From contig NZ_ASWB01000005.1 of NCBI RefSeq assembly GCF_000407445.1, positions 186,001 to 250,000 of the forward strand: a stretch of DNA of 64,000 bases. The letters are read 5' to 3'. Position 1 is the first letter of the stretch; every line of letters starts with the position of its first letter. This DNA comes from Enterococcus moraviensis ATCC BAA-383. Its GTDB lineage: Bacteria > Bacillota > Bacilli > Lactobacillales > Enterococcaceae. The translations under genes and the position numbers were made by a program. The notes under the pieces are model-generated. The model did no database searches. It saw nothing but the letters and a program-made list of their open reading frames with translations, and had not been told where the DNA came from. Positions 1 to 8,226 of the stretch are shown in pieces.

Positions 1-729
1 CTTACTAAACAGATAAACAACAAAAACGAGTAACATGATTCGCATGATTTTGAATAGCATAGCAAGCTCCACAACTTGCCCATTGATCATGCTGGCACTT
101 GCAACGACTTGTCCGACTGATTGCAACGTTCCACCAATCAAAGCACTTTTGGTTAGGATGTCAGTTCCATAAACGATAGCGCCAATAATTGGCAACAACA
201 GCATCAAAATAGTCCCCAATAAATTAACTAATGTAATGATTTGTCCTTTCTCTTCTTCTTTTGCATGAATAGCAGGCGCGATTGAAGCAATCGCTGAAGA
301 GCCACAAACGGCATTTCCTCCAGCCATCAATAAGGACATATTGTCTGAAAACTGCATTTTTTTACCAAGTACGTACGACGCAACTATTGTTAGCCCCATT
401 TGCAGAAGAACGAAAATACCACCTTTAAGGCCAATCTGAGCAATTGTTTGAAAGGTGACAGTCGCACCCAACAATACAACAGAAAATTCTAATAGCTTAC
501 TTTCTGCTATTTTTGTTCCTTTCTCTAAAATTGGGTTTTTCAAAAAAGTATTACCAAGCAAAATACCAAGTAAAATAGCAATAGTTGCTGCCCCTAAAGT
601 GGGGAGCCAAATTGCAACGACCTTACTAATCACAGCAACAATGAACGCTGTTAACAAGCCAGGTAAAATGACCTTCACGCTTGTAAAATAAGTTTGTTTT
701 GTATGAGTATCTTTCACTAGATTATTCAT
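1..729 (-). CDS. yeiH: YeiH family (UPF0324) membrane transporter, 3' end cut by window edge
   Basis: The reading frame opens at the ATG complement at 727-729 and stays open to the left edge, so about 243 codons are visible and the C-terminus is missing. The translation is strongly hydrophobic with repeated membrane segments, and has the glycine/alanine-rich stretch [13 protein letters not shown] typical of the YeiH family. These are inner-membrane proteins annotated as putative sulfate exporters; the substrate is not firmly established. It is divergent from a LysR regulator, the usual arrangement for yeiH in many bacteria, so control by that regulator is likely (inference). Family call is confident; substrate is not. 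Confidence 0.88.
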   Translation of the reverse strand, partial: MNNLVKDTHTKQTYFTSVKVILPGLLTAFIVAVISKVVAIWLPTLGAATIAILLGILLGNTFLKNPILEKGTKIAESKLLEFSVVLLGATVTFQTIAQIGLKGGIFVLLQMGLTIVASYVLGKKMQFSDNMSLLMAGGNAVCGSSAIASIAPAIHAKEEEKGQIITLVNLLGTILMLLLPIIGAIVYGTDILTKSALIGGTLQSVGQVVASASMINGQVVELAMLFKIMRIMLLVFVVYLFSK

Positions 730-762
730 CTTCTTTCTTTAGTTATCTATCTCTGAATCAAG

Positions 763-820
763 TATAACGAAATAATTTGCATTTGAGAAATAAATAGTTA
801 GAATAATATTTATAACGAAA
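763..820. promoter_or_regulatory. Direct repeat TATAACGAAA in the yeiH-LysR intergenic region
   Basis: The word TATAACGAAA is seen at 763-772 and again at 811-820, 48 bp apart, between the divergent start codons. Spacing and position fit a regulator-binding arrangement, but no classic T-N11-A LysR box could be assigned, so this is only a candidate. Confidence 0.25.
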
Positions 821-839
821 ACGTATGGAAGGGGTCTCT

Positions 840-1664
840 ATGTTTAAATTACTGAAAACATTTCGAGTCGTTTATGAAACAAAAAATTTTTCAAAAGCTG
901 CCGTTCACTTATTTATTTCCCAACCAGCCGTTTCCAATCAGATAAAGCAGTTAGAAGAGGAGCTAGATATTCAATTATTTGTTCGTAATGGGCGTCAAGA
1001 GGTTATCACGACGAAGCAAGCAGATATTTTGTATCATCATTTACTTAATTTATCTGATGACTGGGAAGATGTCTTACAAGCATTACGGGTTCAAACGCTT
1101 CCCAGAGAAACCTGTCGAATTATCGCCTCGAATTCTTTTGCTGTATATTATCTACCTGAATTGATGGTTCAATTAATTCAACAATTTCCGCAAGTATCGT
1201 TTGTTTTAGAGATGGATAACTCCGAACAAGTATTAGATAGAATTGAAAAACATCAAGCGCATTTTGGGTTTATTGAAAAACCGTTGATAACAGATTCGAT
1301 ACTTCGAGAAGAAATCATATCGGATGAATTAGTCCATGCTGGGGATTTTTCTACGGCGTTGTGGTTGGTTCGAGAAGATAACTCTGGTGTATTTCATTAT
1401 ACGGAGCGCTATTTTTTAGAACATAACTTAAATCCTCAAAAAATGATCATCAAAAATAATGAGATGATCGTCAGATGTTTAGAACAAGGAATTGGGCAGT
1501 CTATTATTTCAAAAAAAGCACTAACTAAGAAAATAAAATGGCAGTCATTAAGTCAGGAGTATCAACGGAGTTTTTATTTTATTAAGCGACCGCATATCGA
1601 ATCAGTTCAATTACGTAAAATCGATGGGTATATCAAGCAATACTATAAGAATAAAGTGAAGTAA
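840..1664 (+). CDS. LysR family transcriptional regulator
   Basis: This 274-residue protein has an N-terminal winged helix-turn-helix (about residues 1-60, with the typical run FSKAAVHLFISQPAVSNQIK) followed by a periplasmic-binding-like effector domain. An in-frame ATG at 825 also exists, but GGAAGGGG at 827-834 sits just before the ATG at 840, and LysR proteins normally begin MFxLLxTF, so 840 is chosen. It is divergent from yeiH across about 110 bp and probably regulates it, as CysL/YeiE-like LysR proteins do elsewhere. The decameric word TATAACGAAA occurs twice between the genes (763-772 and 811-820) and might be a binding element. The effector is unknown. Confidence 0.92.
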   Translation: MFKLLKTFRVVYETKNFSKAAVHLFISQPAVSNQIKQLEEELDIQLFVRNGRQEVITTKQADILYHHLLNLSDDWEDVLQALRVQTLPRETCRIIASNSFAVYYLPELMVQLIQQFPQVSFVLEMDNSEQVLDRIEKHQAHFGFIEKPLITDSILREEIISDELVHAGDFSTALWLVREDNSGVFHYTERYFLEHNLNPQKMIIKNNEMIVRCLEQGIGQSIISKKALTKKIKWQSLSQEYQRSFYFIKRPHIESVQLRKIDGYIKQYYKNKVK

Positions 1665-1821
1665 AACAATAGTAAAAGTTAGTGATACAAATATAATAGA
1701 CGTTTTAATGGAAAAAAATGGGTTGCGTGTGCTATCTTAATAGAAGATAGTAATAGAAACCGATTAGGTAGCTACTAAAAGCAAAAGTATTTTAACGGTT
1801 GTATGAGTAGGAGGAAATAGT

Positions 1822-2178
1822 GTGGATGCGTTTTTATGGAACATTCAGTTAAAAGAGTATGTTGCGACAGTAGACCAAACAATCAAGATCGATCAGGAGT
1901 TTATAGATTATTACCAAGATTTATCAGAAGAAGCAAATCGGTTAGTTGAAAAAATAAATGCAGAAACATTGGCTTTGACCTTACCTAAATTGATGGCAAT
2001 AGATGAAAAGTGTACATTGGTTATTTTTTATATTTTTAATGGATATGCGTTAGAAAATGATACAGCAATCGATACGATTCGACTGATTGAAAAAGATTAC
2101 AAAAAAACGCACAGAGAAAAATATATTTTTGATATGCCAGAATATGAAACATGGTCGATTTCACAAAGAATTATTTAA
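1822..2178 (+). CDS. Hypothetical protein, 118 residues
   Basis: A GTG start at 1822 follows AGGAGG (1808-1813) with good spacing. The 118-residue product is acidic and appears soluble and helical, with no signal peptide and one mildly hydrophobic stretch around residues 65-78. I do not recognise its family. It lies between the LysR gene and a MepB-like gene and is followed by an imperfect terminator-like hairpin, so it is probably a monocistronic accessory gene. Confidence 0.6.
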   Translation: MDAFLWNIQLKEYVATVDQTIKIDQEFIDYYQDLSEEANRLVEKINAETLALTLPKLMAIDEKCTLVIFYIFNGYALENDTAIDTIRLIEKDYKKTHREKYIFDMPEYETWSISQRII

Positions 2179-2217
2179 TTGATTGGTTACTCATTAATGT
2201 ATAACGTTGAAATAAGC

Positions 2218-2256
2218 GAGTAGACGCACCTGAAAAAGTGTAGTTTACTCTTTTTT
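2218..2256 (+). terminator. Probable rho-independent terminator after the 118-residue ORF
   Basis: GAGTAGACGCAC can pair imperfectly with GTGTAGTTTACTC and is followed by a run of six T. Confidence 0.5.
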
Positions 2257-2320
2257 GTACGACATTTGGCTTCGAAGTGATACTTAGACCAATTAAAATT
2301 TTTAGGAAAGGAGTTACATA

Positions 2321-2818
2321 ATGGAATCGTTGGACTATCTAAAAAAGAATATTGGCAAATTTACTACTGCAACACTAGAAAACCTCTTTATAGAAGAACA
2401 AAATAGGGAGTATGAAGGAGTCACCTTTTCAATAGGAAAACAAACGTTTAGAAGTAGAAAAGCAAAGATCACACCCAAAAAAGCTGGATATTTTGTAGTA
2501 TTCTGGGAAAAAGATGTTGAGAATAATAATCAGCCATACGAGGCTGCAACTGCACCAGATAAACTTGTAATTACCGTGTTTGATCAAGAAAAAATCGGAC
2601 AATTTATTTTTCCTAAAGAAATTCTTATCAAAAAACGTATTCTAAGTCAAGGTGAAATAAAAGGTAAAATGGCGATGCGTGTTTACCCAAATTGGGTTGA
2701 GGAATTGAATAAAACAGCAGCTGCAACGCAAAAGTGGCAAAGAGAATTTTTCGTTGATTTAACAGATCGTTTTGATAGTAAAAGACTAGATGCCTTATAT
2801 TTTGCAAAAAAAAACTAG
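2321..2818 (+). CDS. MepB-like family protein
   Basis: The 165-residue product starts at an ATG preceded by AAAGGAG. Its core (YEGVTFSIGKQTFRSRKAKITPKKAGYF, then FWEKD, then PDKLVITVFD and GQFIFPKEILIKKRILS) resembles the MepB family, named after the third gene of the S. aureus mepRAB multidrug-efflux operon. MepB proteins have no firmly established biochemical role. No MepR-like regulator or MepA-like MATE pump is adjacent here, so it stands alone. Recognition is from sequence character only. Confidence 0.72.
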   Translation: MESLDYLKKNIGKFTTATLENLFIEEQNREYEGVTFSIGKQTFRSRKAKITPKKAGYFVVFWEKDVENNNQPYEAATAPDKLVITVFDQEKIGQFIFPKEILIKKRILSQGEIKGKMAMRVYPNWVEELNKTAAATQKWQREFFVDLTDRFDSKRLDALYFAKKN

Positions 2819-2844
2819 GAACAAGCTCTAACGCTCGTTCCTAG
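2807..2844. terminator. Hairpin overlapping the mepB-like stop codon
   Basis: CTAGGAACAAGC and GCTCGTTCCTAG form a 12-bp stem with one mismatch. There is no T-run on the plus strand, but eight A precede it, so on the minus strand it would look like a good terminator. It may be bidirectional or may serve minus-strand transcripts from the gene-free region to its right. Confidence 0.45.
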
Positions 2845-3124
2845 TCTAATAGTCACCAATAAGAAAATGCAAACAATGACATCTGTATAAAAGGAAGTGT
2901 CAAGAAAAGGTTACATCGATGTTACTCATTGTGTTTTCTTAAAGAATACTTGGGAGTAGTAATGGACTATTGTTTTAAAGAATCACTGTTCACTTTTTGA
3001 ATTATCCAGGAGAATGGGTAAATGACTGGTTGGGATCAGCATTTAGTTTAGTCAATGGTTGGTTGACTGTTATGTTATAATTTTAAAAGCGAAACAGTGA
3101 TTCCTTTAGATAGAAACGAATAGA

Positions 3125-3159
3125 CAAAAAACGGCGTCGGACACATGTCCAACGCCGTT
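3125..3159 (-). terminator. Rho-independent terminator, minus strand
   Basis: A 14-bp stem (AACGGCGTCGGACA / TGTCCAACGCCGTT, one mismatch, CA loop) is flanked on its low-coordinate side by seven A, which read as a T-run on the minus strand. It may end the transcript of the MazG-like gene at 3549-3878 or a small RNA. Confidence 0.75.
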
Positions 3160-3314
3160 GTAAGTTCAATAAATAAGCATAAAGATCTTCACGTCAGAAA
3201 AAACTAGCACAAAAGTCTAGAAATTTCTGTCAAAATTGAGTAAAATGGAAGATGTCAATGTATAAATATTGGCTTAAGCAACTTGATTGGTCAGGTGTTC
3301 ACTGACTGTTCAGG

Positions 3315-3360
3315 GCTTCATGATTTAGTTGGTAGCTAAATCATGAAGTGCTTTTTTTTT
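3315..3360 (+). terminator. Strong rho-independent terminator, plus strand
   Basis: A perfect 13-bp stem (CTTCATGATTTAG / CTAAATCATGAAG) is followed by TGC and nine T. No annotated plus-strand gene lies within about 500 bp upstream, so it implies an unannotated plus-strand transcript. Confidence 0.8.
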
Positions 3361-3548
3361 ACCGTATTCGTTTCTATCTAAGTTCCATTTTATAGGAAAA
3401 CCCTTTTAGGGTCAATAAAGTGTTGGAAAAAAATTACTTATGCAACGAGATTATTTCTTTTCTCGAATAAAGTATCTCTGTTCGTAAAGCTAAAAATAGT
3501 AGATTATTTTGTGTCGAATGCTTACAAATAGAGAAATAAAATAAGAAA

Positions 3549-3878
3549 TCATTTTAAGAGATAGGGATCATTATTTGATGAATTAGGGTCTACAGGGTAT
3601 TTCAACGCATTTTTTTTAAGTTTCTCACGGATGATTGTGGAAACATCTAATTCTAAATCAGAAGCGAGCATGAGGGAATAAATGAGCACATCTGCTAGCT
3701 CCTCTTGGATATTTTCAAAAGTGGCTGAAACTGCTTCTTCACTGGAACACCATTGGAAGTTTTCTAGCAATTCAGAGGCCTCTAAGGAAATGGAAATAGC
3801 TAAACTTTTTGGTGTGTTATAAGGTCGCCAATTTCGTTCATCTCGGAAATCATTAATTTCTTTGATCAAATCATTCAT
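3549..3878 (-). CDS. MazG-like nucleotide pyrophosphohydrolase
   Basis: The 109-residue protein belongs to the all-alpha NTP-PPase (MazG-like) superfamily. The metal-binding pattern is visible: E33, E36 in SLEASELLE and E59/E60, D63 in EELADVLIYS. Such small MazG-like enzymes hydrolyse (d)NTPs to (d)NMP and pyrophosphate and are thought to clean non-canonical nucleotides from the pool. GGAGC lies just upstream of the ATG. It is monocistronic; its downstream terminator is probably the minus-strand hairpin at 3125-3159. Substrate preference (for example dCTP-like) cannot be read from the sequence. Confidence 0.87.
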   Translation of the reverse strand: MNDLIKEINDFRDERNWRPYNTPKSLAISISLEASELLENFQWCSSEEAVSATFENIQEELADVLIYSLMLASDLELDVSTIIREKLKKNALKYPVDPNSSNNDPYLLK

Positions 3879-4066
3879 AGTTATTGCTCCTAACGTCTTT
3901 ATTTCGTTTTAATTTTAACATAGAAGGAATCAAAGGGAGTAATTAGGAACGTTTATTTTTTGAAATGTATCAGTCATTGAAGTATACGATTCTTTCCTTT
4001 GAAAAATACGTTAAATGGCGTAAAATAAAAGGGCATACAAATAATAGACCTGTGGGGAACAAAACA

Positions 4067-4276
4067 ATGTTGATAGAACTTATTATAGTACTGACGATTT
4101 TCACATATGGTAGTAATTTTATTTTATATTTAATTCTTAGAACAAAAGAAAAAATCCAAGGGATCGAAAAACTATCGATCTTTTTTGGCGTGAATATGAC
4201 CATTTTACTTTTAGATGGTGTTTTTTTGTTTATTGGAAAAGCAATATCAGATAGTGGAGTTGCTGTGTTGGAATAG
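4067..4276 (+). CDS. Small two-segment membrane protein, hypothetical
   Basis: An upstream ATG at 3965 gives a longer frame but has no ribosome binding site. The ATG at 4067 follows GGGGAA and yields a 69-residue protein that starts directly with a membrane segment (LIELIIVLTIFTYGSNFILY), has a short charged loop (RTKEKIQGIEK), and a second hydrophobic segment. I do not recognise it. It sits about 200 bp upstream of the secreted protease gene, separated by a very AT-rich hairpin, so a link is only a guess. Confidence 0.5.
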   Translation: MLIELIIVLTIFTYGSNFILYLILRTKEKIQGIEKLSIFFGVNMTILLLDGVFLFIGKAISDSGVAVLE

Positions 4277-4344
4277 GTAAATATAAATAAATTTTTTTGA
4301 TAAGAAAATTATTGTAGTTAATAATACTAATTATAAAAGGAATA

Positions 4345-4409
4345 TAATAATCTTTTTTTGTTTTTTGATTTTTTTTAAAAAAATAAAATGGAATAAAAAA
4401 AGATTATTA
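4345..4409. repeat. AT-only 15-bp inverted repeat upstream of the protease gene
   Basis: TAATAATCTTTTTTT at 4345-4359 and its exact reverse complement at 4395-4409 flank a T-rich then A-rich centre. It could act as a bidirectional terminator for the small membrane gene or as a leader structure for the protease gene. Confidence 0.45.
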
Positions 4410-4490
4410 ATTGTAGCTAATTTATATTAAAATGTAAGGTGGAAGGGAGAATGAATATAATTTAAAAATGAATTAAAAGGAGAATGGGAA

Positions 4491-7208
4491 ATGAATAATT
4501 TTAAAAGAAAATGTTGGGAAGTAATTTTTATTGGCTCTTTATTTTTTTGTTTTAGTTTTTTTAATGCTGAAAACGGTTATGCAGAATCAGAATATGACTT
4601 TGTTGAAGTGGATCTGACTACAATGGAACAAAAAGATGTTCAGTTCGATAAAACATTTATGGATAATATGCCAGATACTCTTGAAGCAATGAATAGTAAT
4701 AGGGTGGGATCTCGAAAATTGGGAATTATAGGAGAAGATGATAGAATTAAAGTAGAAAATACAAAGCTATTTCCTTATACGCCAATCAGTAGAATATATG
4801 CCTATGAAAATCATGAAACATTATTTTTTGGTGGGGGGAGTGCTGCTCTGATATCAGAGGATATGGTATTGACCTGTGCCCATGCAGTATGGAATAAAGA
4901 AAAAGGTTTCTTACCTAAAATACATGTTGCTCCTGCAACGAATCTTGGGGTACACCCGTATGGACTTTCAACAGCTAAAAAAGTTTATGTTATGAAAAAG
5001 TACTTGCAAAATTCTGATGTTTATTGGGACATGGCACTTGTAAAATTAGATAAACCTGTTGGGAAGCAAACTGGCTGGCTTGGGTTGGATTATAAAGAAA
5101 ATAGCGATGATATTTATACTTTAACAGGATATCCAGGTGAGTACCAAGGGGCAATGTACACAGAATCAAGAAAAATTGACCAATCAATTGAGGGAAAAGC
5201 GTCATGGGAAAAAGAGGCAATCTATTCCTTATTCGATGGAACAGGTGGTAATAGCGGTTCTCCGCTCTATGATAGCCAAAATCGAATCAGTGGAGTTGTT
5301 TCGAGGTTTTACGTAAATAATAGTAATGAAACAACAAGATTGGGTGCTAGTAGAATCTCTAAAGAAAAATTCTCTATGATTAATTATCTCTTAGAAGAAA
5401 ACAAATATATTCCTTTAGAAAATATAGAATTAAACCATAAAGAGATCACGCTTGAGTGGGACGAAGAGATAAACTTGACTCCAATTTTTACTCCAGAAAA
5501 TGCTTCACATAAGGATGTTGAATGGAGCCGCTCTATCACCAGTTTAGGTCTAAGTTTTGCAAGTGTAGACAAAAATGGAAAAGTTACAGCGAATAGTATT
5601 GGACAAGGAACAACTACAGTGACTGCTAAAACTAAGGATGGCAATAAAATAGCTAGTTGCAAGGTCAAGGTTGTAAAGAAAAAAATTCCAGTTACAGGAA
5701 TTAAGATTGATTCTACAAAAAAAACAATTAATTTAGGCGAAACAATCCAATTGTCAGCTACGGTAGAACCAAAGAATGCTACGAATCCAAAGTTTAAATG
5801 GCAGAGTTCGGATAGTGCTGTGGCGACAATAACAGAAGAGGGAAATCTTACAGGATTAGTCTCTGGTATAACGACTATTTCTGCTGTCACTGAAGATGGG
5901 CTTTTTCGGTCAGAATTCACTGTGAATGTAAGTAATAAAGATGATTATGGGAATACTAAAGCAGAAGCGGATGAATTAACTGTAGGTAAAAAGTATACTG
6001 GGAAAATTGATTATGATTTAGATCAAGATCATTTTTTCAGTAAAGTAGATTTAAATAATCCCTATGTGATTATAACGAACAAACGATTCGCTGCGTTTGA
6101 AAAGAGCGAAGACCTAGAAAATCCGATTAATTGGTTTGGTGGTGCAGGATTGCGCCAGGTTCACAAAGATGGACGGTCATATGCTACATGGGAAACGAGT
6201 AATCCATATAATAAAAAGTTAACCTACCTTCATTATTTTATGAGAGGGAAAATGGGAGAAACTTACGAGATAGAGTTCGTCCCGTATAAAAAAACAGCGC
6301 CAACAGTCAAAGAAAAGGAAGTCAAGGTAAAGGTTGGCGAAAGCTATCAAATCGAAGCACAAGCCGCTAATGAATTACCAGAAGAATACCGCTTAACGAA
6401 AGAAGTGTTCTACGAAAAAGGAAACGACCGAATCGCATTTGGTAAGAATAATCCAGATAATACAAACCGAACAAAAGAGATAATAGGAGTGGATCCCGGG
6501 ACATCATCGGTGACAGTAATCGACGAAATTTCATATGAGAGAACGAAAATTAATGTAACCGTAGTAGCGGATAAAGATGATTATGGGAACACTAAAGCAG
6601 AGGCGGATGAATTGACCGTAGGTAAAAAGTATACTGGGAAAATTGATTATGATTTAGATCAAGATCATTTTTTCAGTAAAGTAGATGTGAATAATCCCTA
6701 TGTGATTGTAACGAATAAGCGATTCGCCGCATTTGAAAAGAGTAATGACCTAGAGAATCCGACTAATTGGGTTGGCGGAGTAGGATTACGCCAGTTTGAC
6801 AAAGATGGGCGGTCCTATGCAACGTGGGAAACGAGCAGGCTATCGAATGAAAAGTTAACCTACCTTTATTATTTTATGAAAGGAAGAAAGGGAGAAACTT
6901 ACGAGATTGAATTTGTGCCCTATAAAAAGACAGCGCCAATAGTCAAAGAAAAGGAAGTCAAGGTAAAGGTTGGCGAAAGCTATCAAATCGAAGCACAAGC
7001 CGCTAATGAATTACCAGAAGAATACCGCTTAACGAAAGAAGTGTTCTACGAAAAAGGAAACGACCGAATCGCATTTGGTAAGAATAATCCAGATAATACA
7101 AACCGAACAAAAGAGATAATAGGAGTGGAACCCGGGACGTCATCGGTGACAGTAATCGACGAAATTTCATACGAGAGAACGAAAATTAATGTGACTGTAG
7201 TTTCTTAA
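4491..7208 (+). CDS. Secreted trypsin-like (S1/V8-type) serine protease with Ig-like domains and two C-terminal repeats
   Basis: The 905-residue protein begins with a signal peptide (hydrophobic core about residues 10-25, probable cleavage near AES at 31-33). A propeptide-like segment follows, then a chymotrypsin-fold protease with H131 (LTCAHAVW), D180 (YWDMALVKLD) and S255 (GTGGNSGSP), resembling staphylococcal V8/glutamyl endopeptidases. Two bacterial Ig-like (Big2-type) domains follow at about 303-395 and 398-480. Residues 482-693 and 694-905 are two copies of a 212-residue unit starting DDYGNTKAEADEL. There is no LPXTG anchor, so it is probably released. GGAG precedes the ATG. It is a single-gene unit with its own terminator. 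Protease fold and catalytic triad are clear; the substrate is unknown. Confidence 0.9.
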   Translation: MNNFKRKCWEVIFIGSLFFCFSFFNAENGYAESEYDFVEVDLTTMEQKDVQFDKTFMDNMPDTLEAMNSNRVGSRKLGIIGEDDRIKVENTKLFPYTPISRIYAYENHETLFFGGGSAALISEDMVLTCAHAVWNKEKGFLPKIHVAPATNLGVHPYGLSTAKKVYVMKKYLQNSDVYWDMALVKLDKPVGKQTGWLGLDYKENSDDIYTLTGYPGEYQGAMYTESRKIDQSIEGKASWEKEAIYSLFDGTGGNSGSPLYDSQNRISGVVSRFYVNNSNETTRLGASRISKEKFSMINYLLEENKYIPLENIELNHKEITLEWDEEINLTPIFTPENASHKDVEWSRSITSLGLSFASVDKNGKVTANSIGQGTTTVTAKTKDGNKIASCKVKVVKKKIPVTGIKIDSTKKTINLGETIQLSATVEPKNATNPKFKWQSSDSAVATITEEGNLTGLVSGITTISAVTEDGLFRSEFTVNVSNKDDYGNTKAEADELTVGKKYTGKIDYDLDQDHFFSKVDLNNPYVIITNKRFAAFEKSEDLENPINWFGGAGLRQVHKDGRSYATWETSNPYNKKLTYLHYFMRGKMGETYEIEFVPYKKTAPTVKEKEVKVKVGESYQIEAQAANELPEEYRLTKEVFYEKGNDRIAFGKNNPDNTNRTKEIIGVDPGTSSVTVIDEISYERTKINVTVVADKDDYGNTKAEADELTVGKKYTGKIDYDLDQDHFFSKVDVNNPYVIVTNKRFAAFEKSNDLENPTNWVGGVGLRQFDKDGRSYATWETSRLSNEKLTYLYYFMKGRKGETYEIEFVPYKKTAPIVKEKEVKVKVGESYQIEAQAANELPEEYRLTKEVFYEKGNDRIAFGKNNPDNTNRTKEIIGVEPGTSSVTVIDEISYERTKINVTVVS
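5935..7206 (+). repeat. Two tandem 636-bp coding repeats in the protease gene
   Basis: Unit 1 is 5935-6570 and unit 2 is 6571-7206, period 636 bp (212 codons). The first halves differ at many sites, but 6305-6493 and 6941-7129 are identical over 189 bp by eye, which suggests recent gene conversion or recombination between the copies. Confidence 0.92.
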
Positions 7209-7232
7209 AAACAACCATATTGAGTGATTAAA

Positions 7233-7290
7233 AAATAGTCTATAGTTAATCTTATTTACTTGAAAAAGATTAATTATAGGCTATTTTTTT
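7233..7290 (+). terminator. Rho-independent terminator of the protease gene
   Basis: AAATAGTCTATAGTTAATCTT pairs with a near-complementary right arm ending GGCTATTT, followed by a T-run. Confidence 0.8.
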
Positions 7291-7538
7291 ATTTAGAAGT
7301 ATCCAATTAAGCTGTAGTATTATTTAAAGAATGGAATGTAAAACGTTAGGAATGTGTTTACTTGTAAATAAGTTCTATTTTCGAACAGGAAGTATAGAAT
7401 TTAAGTGATTGAACTAAGAAGCAGGAAATAAGAAAGCTCTTGATTCTTTTTTACTCCAAATCTCGGCTAAAAGTCCTATATGAATGACGAAGACTTTCTG
7501 ATAAGGTACAATAGAAAGAAAGAACTGGAGGGGAAATA
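7291..7538 (+). promoter_or_regulatory. Leader of the two-component system, with a candidate promoter
   Basis: No gene is seen between the protease terminator and the response regulator. A candidate promoter is ATGACG (7484-7489), 17 bp, TACAAT (7507-7512). No operator was recognised. Confidence 0.4.
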
Positions 7539-8213
7539 ATGGCAAAGATCATGATTATTGAAGATGAGACTACAATTCGTGAACTGATTAGTGAAGAACT
7601 GCAAAAGTGGCAGTTTGATACATTTGGAACAACTGACTTTAACAATGTATTAGAAGATTTTCAGCAGGAAGATCCTCAATTGGTTTTACTAGATATCAAT
7701 CTGCCTGTTTTTGATGGCTATTATTGGTGTCAGAAAATCCGTGAAATTTCTAAAATACCAATTATTTTTATTTCTAGCCGAAATACAAATATGGATATGA
7801 TCATGGCGATGAACATGGGGGCAGATGATTTTGTCACCAAACCATTTCAAATCGATGTATTGATTGCAAAAATCAATGCATTATTGCGTCGTTCTTACAA
7901 TTATTCAGAAGTTGGCAGTGAAATCATGTCTCATAATGGCATTACACTAAATGTGGATAATGGTAGCATGGAGATCCATGGTGAAGTAATCGATTTGAGT
8001 AAAAATGAATATCGCTTACTGTATATTTTGATTAAAAAGCATGGAAAGATTTTGACGAGAGAAAAATTGTTGCGTGCGTTATGGGAAGATGAGCGTTTTG
8101 TCGATGATAATACCTTGACCGTTAATATCAACCGTTTAAGAAAAAAAATCGAACAAGCTGGTCTTGAAGGATATATTGAAACAAAAGTTGGACAAGGATA
8201 CATCGTACCATAG
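7539..8213 (+). CDS. sapR: OmpR-family response regulator, BceR/SapR type
   Basis: The 224-residue protein has a receiver domain (acidic pair E8/D9, phospho-acceptor D52 in LVLLDINLP, conserved TKP motif) and a C-terminal OmpR-type winged helix (about 125-224, with NEYRLLYILIKKHGKILTREKLL). GGAGGGG precedes the ATG. It is followed after 13 bp by a BceS-type kinase, so the two form an operon. The pair and its downstream neighbours (GRP sugar porter, amino-acid permease) match my memory of E. faecalis EF0926-EF0929, where EF0926/EF0927 are SapRS, controlling bacitracin-resistance ABC transporters encoded elsewhere. Response-regulator call is certain; the SapR orthology is recalled, not computed. 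Confidence 0.87.
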   Translation: MAKIMIIEDETTIRELISEELQKWQFDTFGTTDFNNVLEDFQQEDPQLVLLDINLPVFDGYYWCQKIREISKIPIIFISSRNTNMDMIMAMNMGADDFVTKPFQIDVLIAKINALLRRSYNYSEVGSEIMSHNGITLNVDNGSMEIHGEVIDLSKNEYRLLYILIKKHGKILTREKLLRALWEDERFVDDNTLTVNINRLRKKIEQAGLEGYIETKVGQGYIVP

Positions 8214-8226
8214 ATAGGAGAAGAAG

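Larger units (their letters stand above)
3106..3381. repeat. 276-bp element bounded by perfect 17-bp inverted repeats
   Basis: The left arm, 3106-3122 (TTAGATAGAAACGAATA), is the exact reverse complement of the right arm, 3365-3381. Inside lie a minus-strand terminator near the left arm and a plus-strand terminator near the right arm. No transposase is present and no target-site duplication is obvious. It could be a miniature non-autonomous element or a pair of convergent small RNAs; the sequence alone does not decide. Confidence 0.6.
2845..3548. other. Gene-free stretch of about 700 bp
   Basis: I find no convincing gene here. A 28-codon open stretch ending at a TAA near 3080 (reading YPGEWVNDWLGSAFSLVNGW near its end) lacks a credible start and ribosome binding site, and may be a gene remnant. 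The right half holds an element bounded by perfect 17-bp inverted repeats, with one terminator on each strand inside; these are listed separately. Confidence 0.5.

Noticed and set aside
2971-3080. Possible small hydrophobic peptide ending near 3080
   Set aside because: The frame has no ATG, GTG or TTG with a ribosome binding site; at most a remnant of a lost gene.
5384-5920. 178-codon open frame on the minus strand
   Set aside because: It lies antisense within the protease Ig-like domains, has no ribosome binding site and no recognisable motifs; a shadow of the coding strand.
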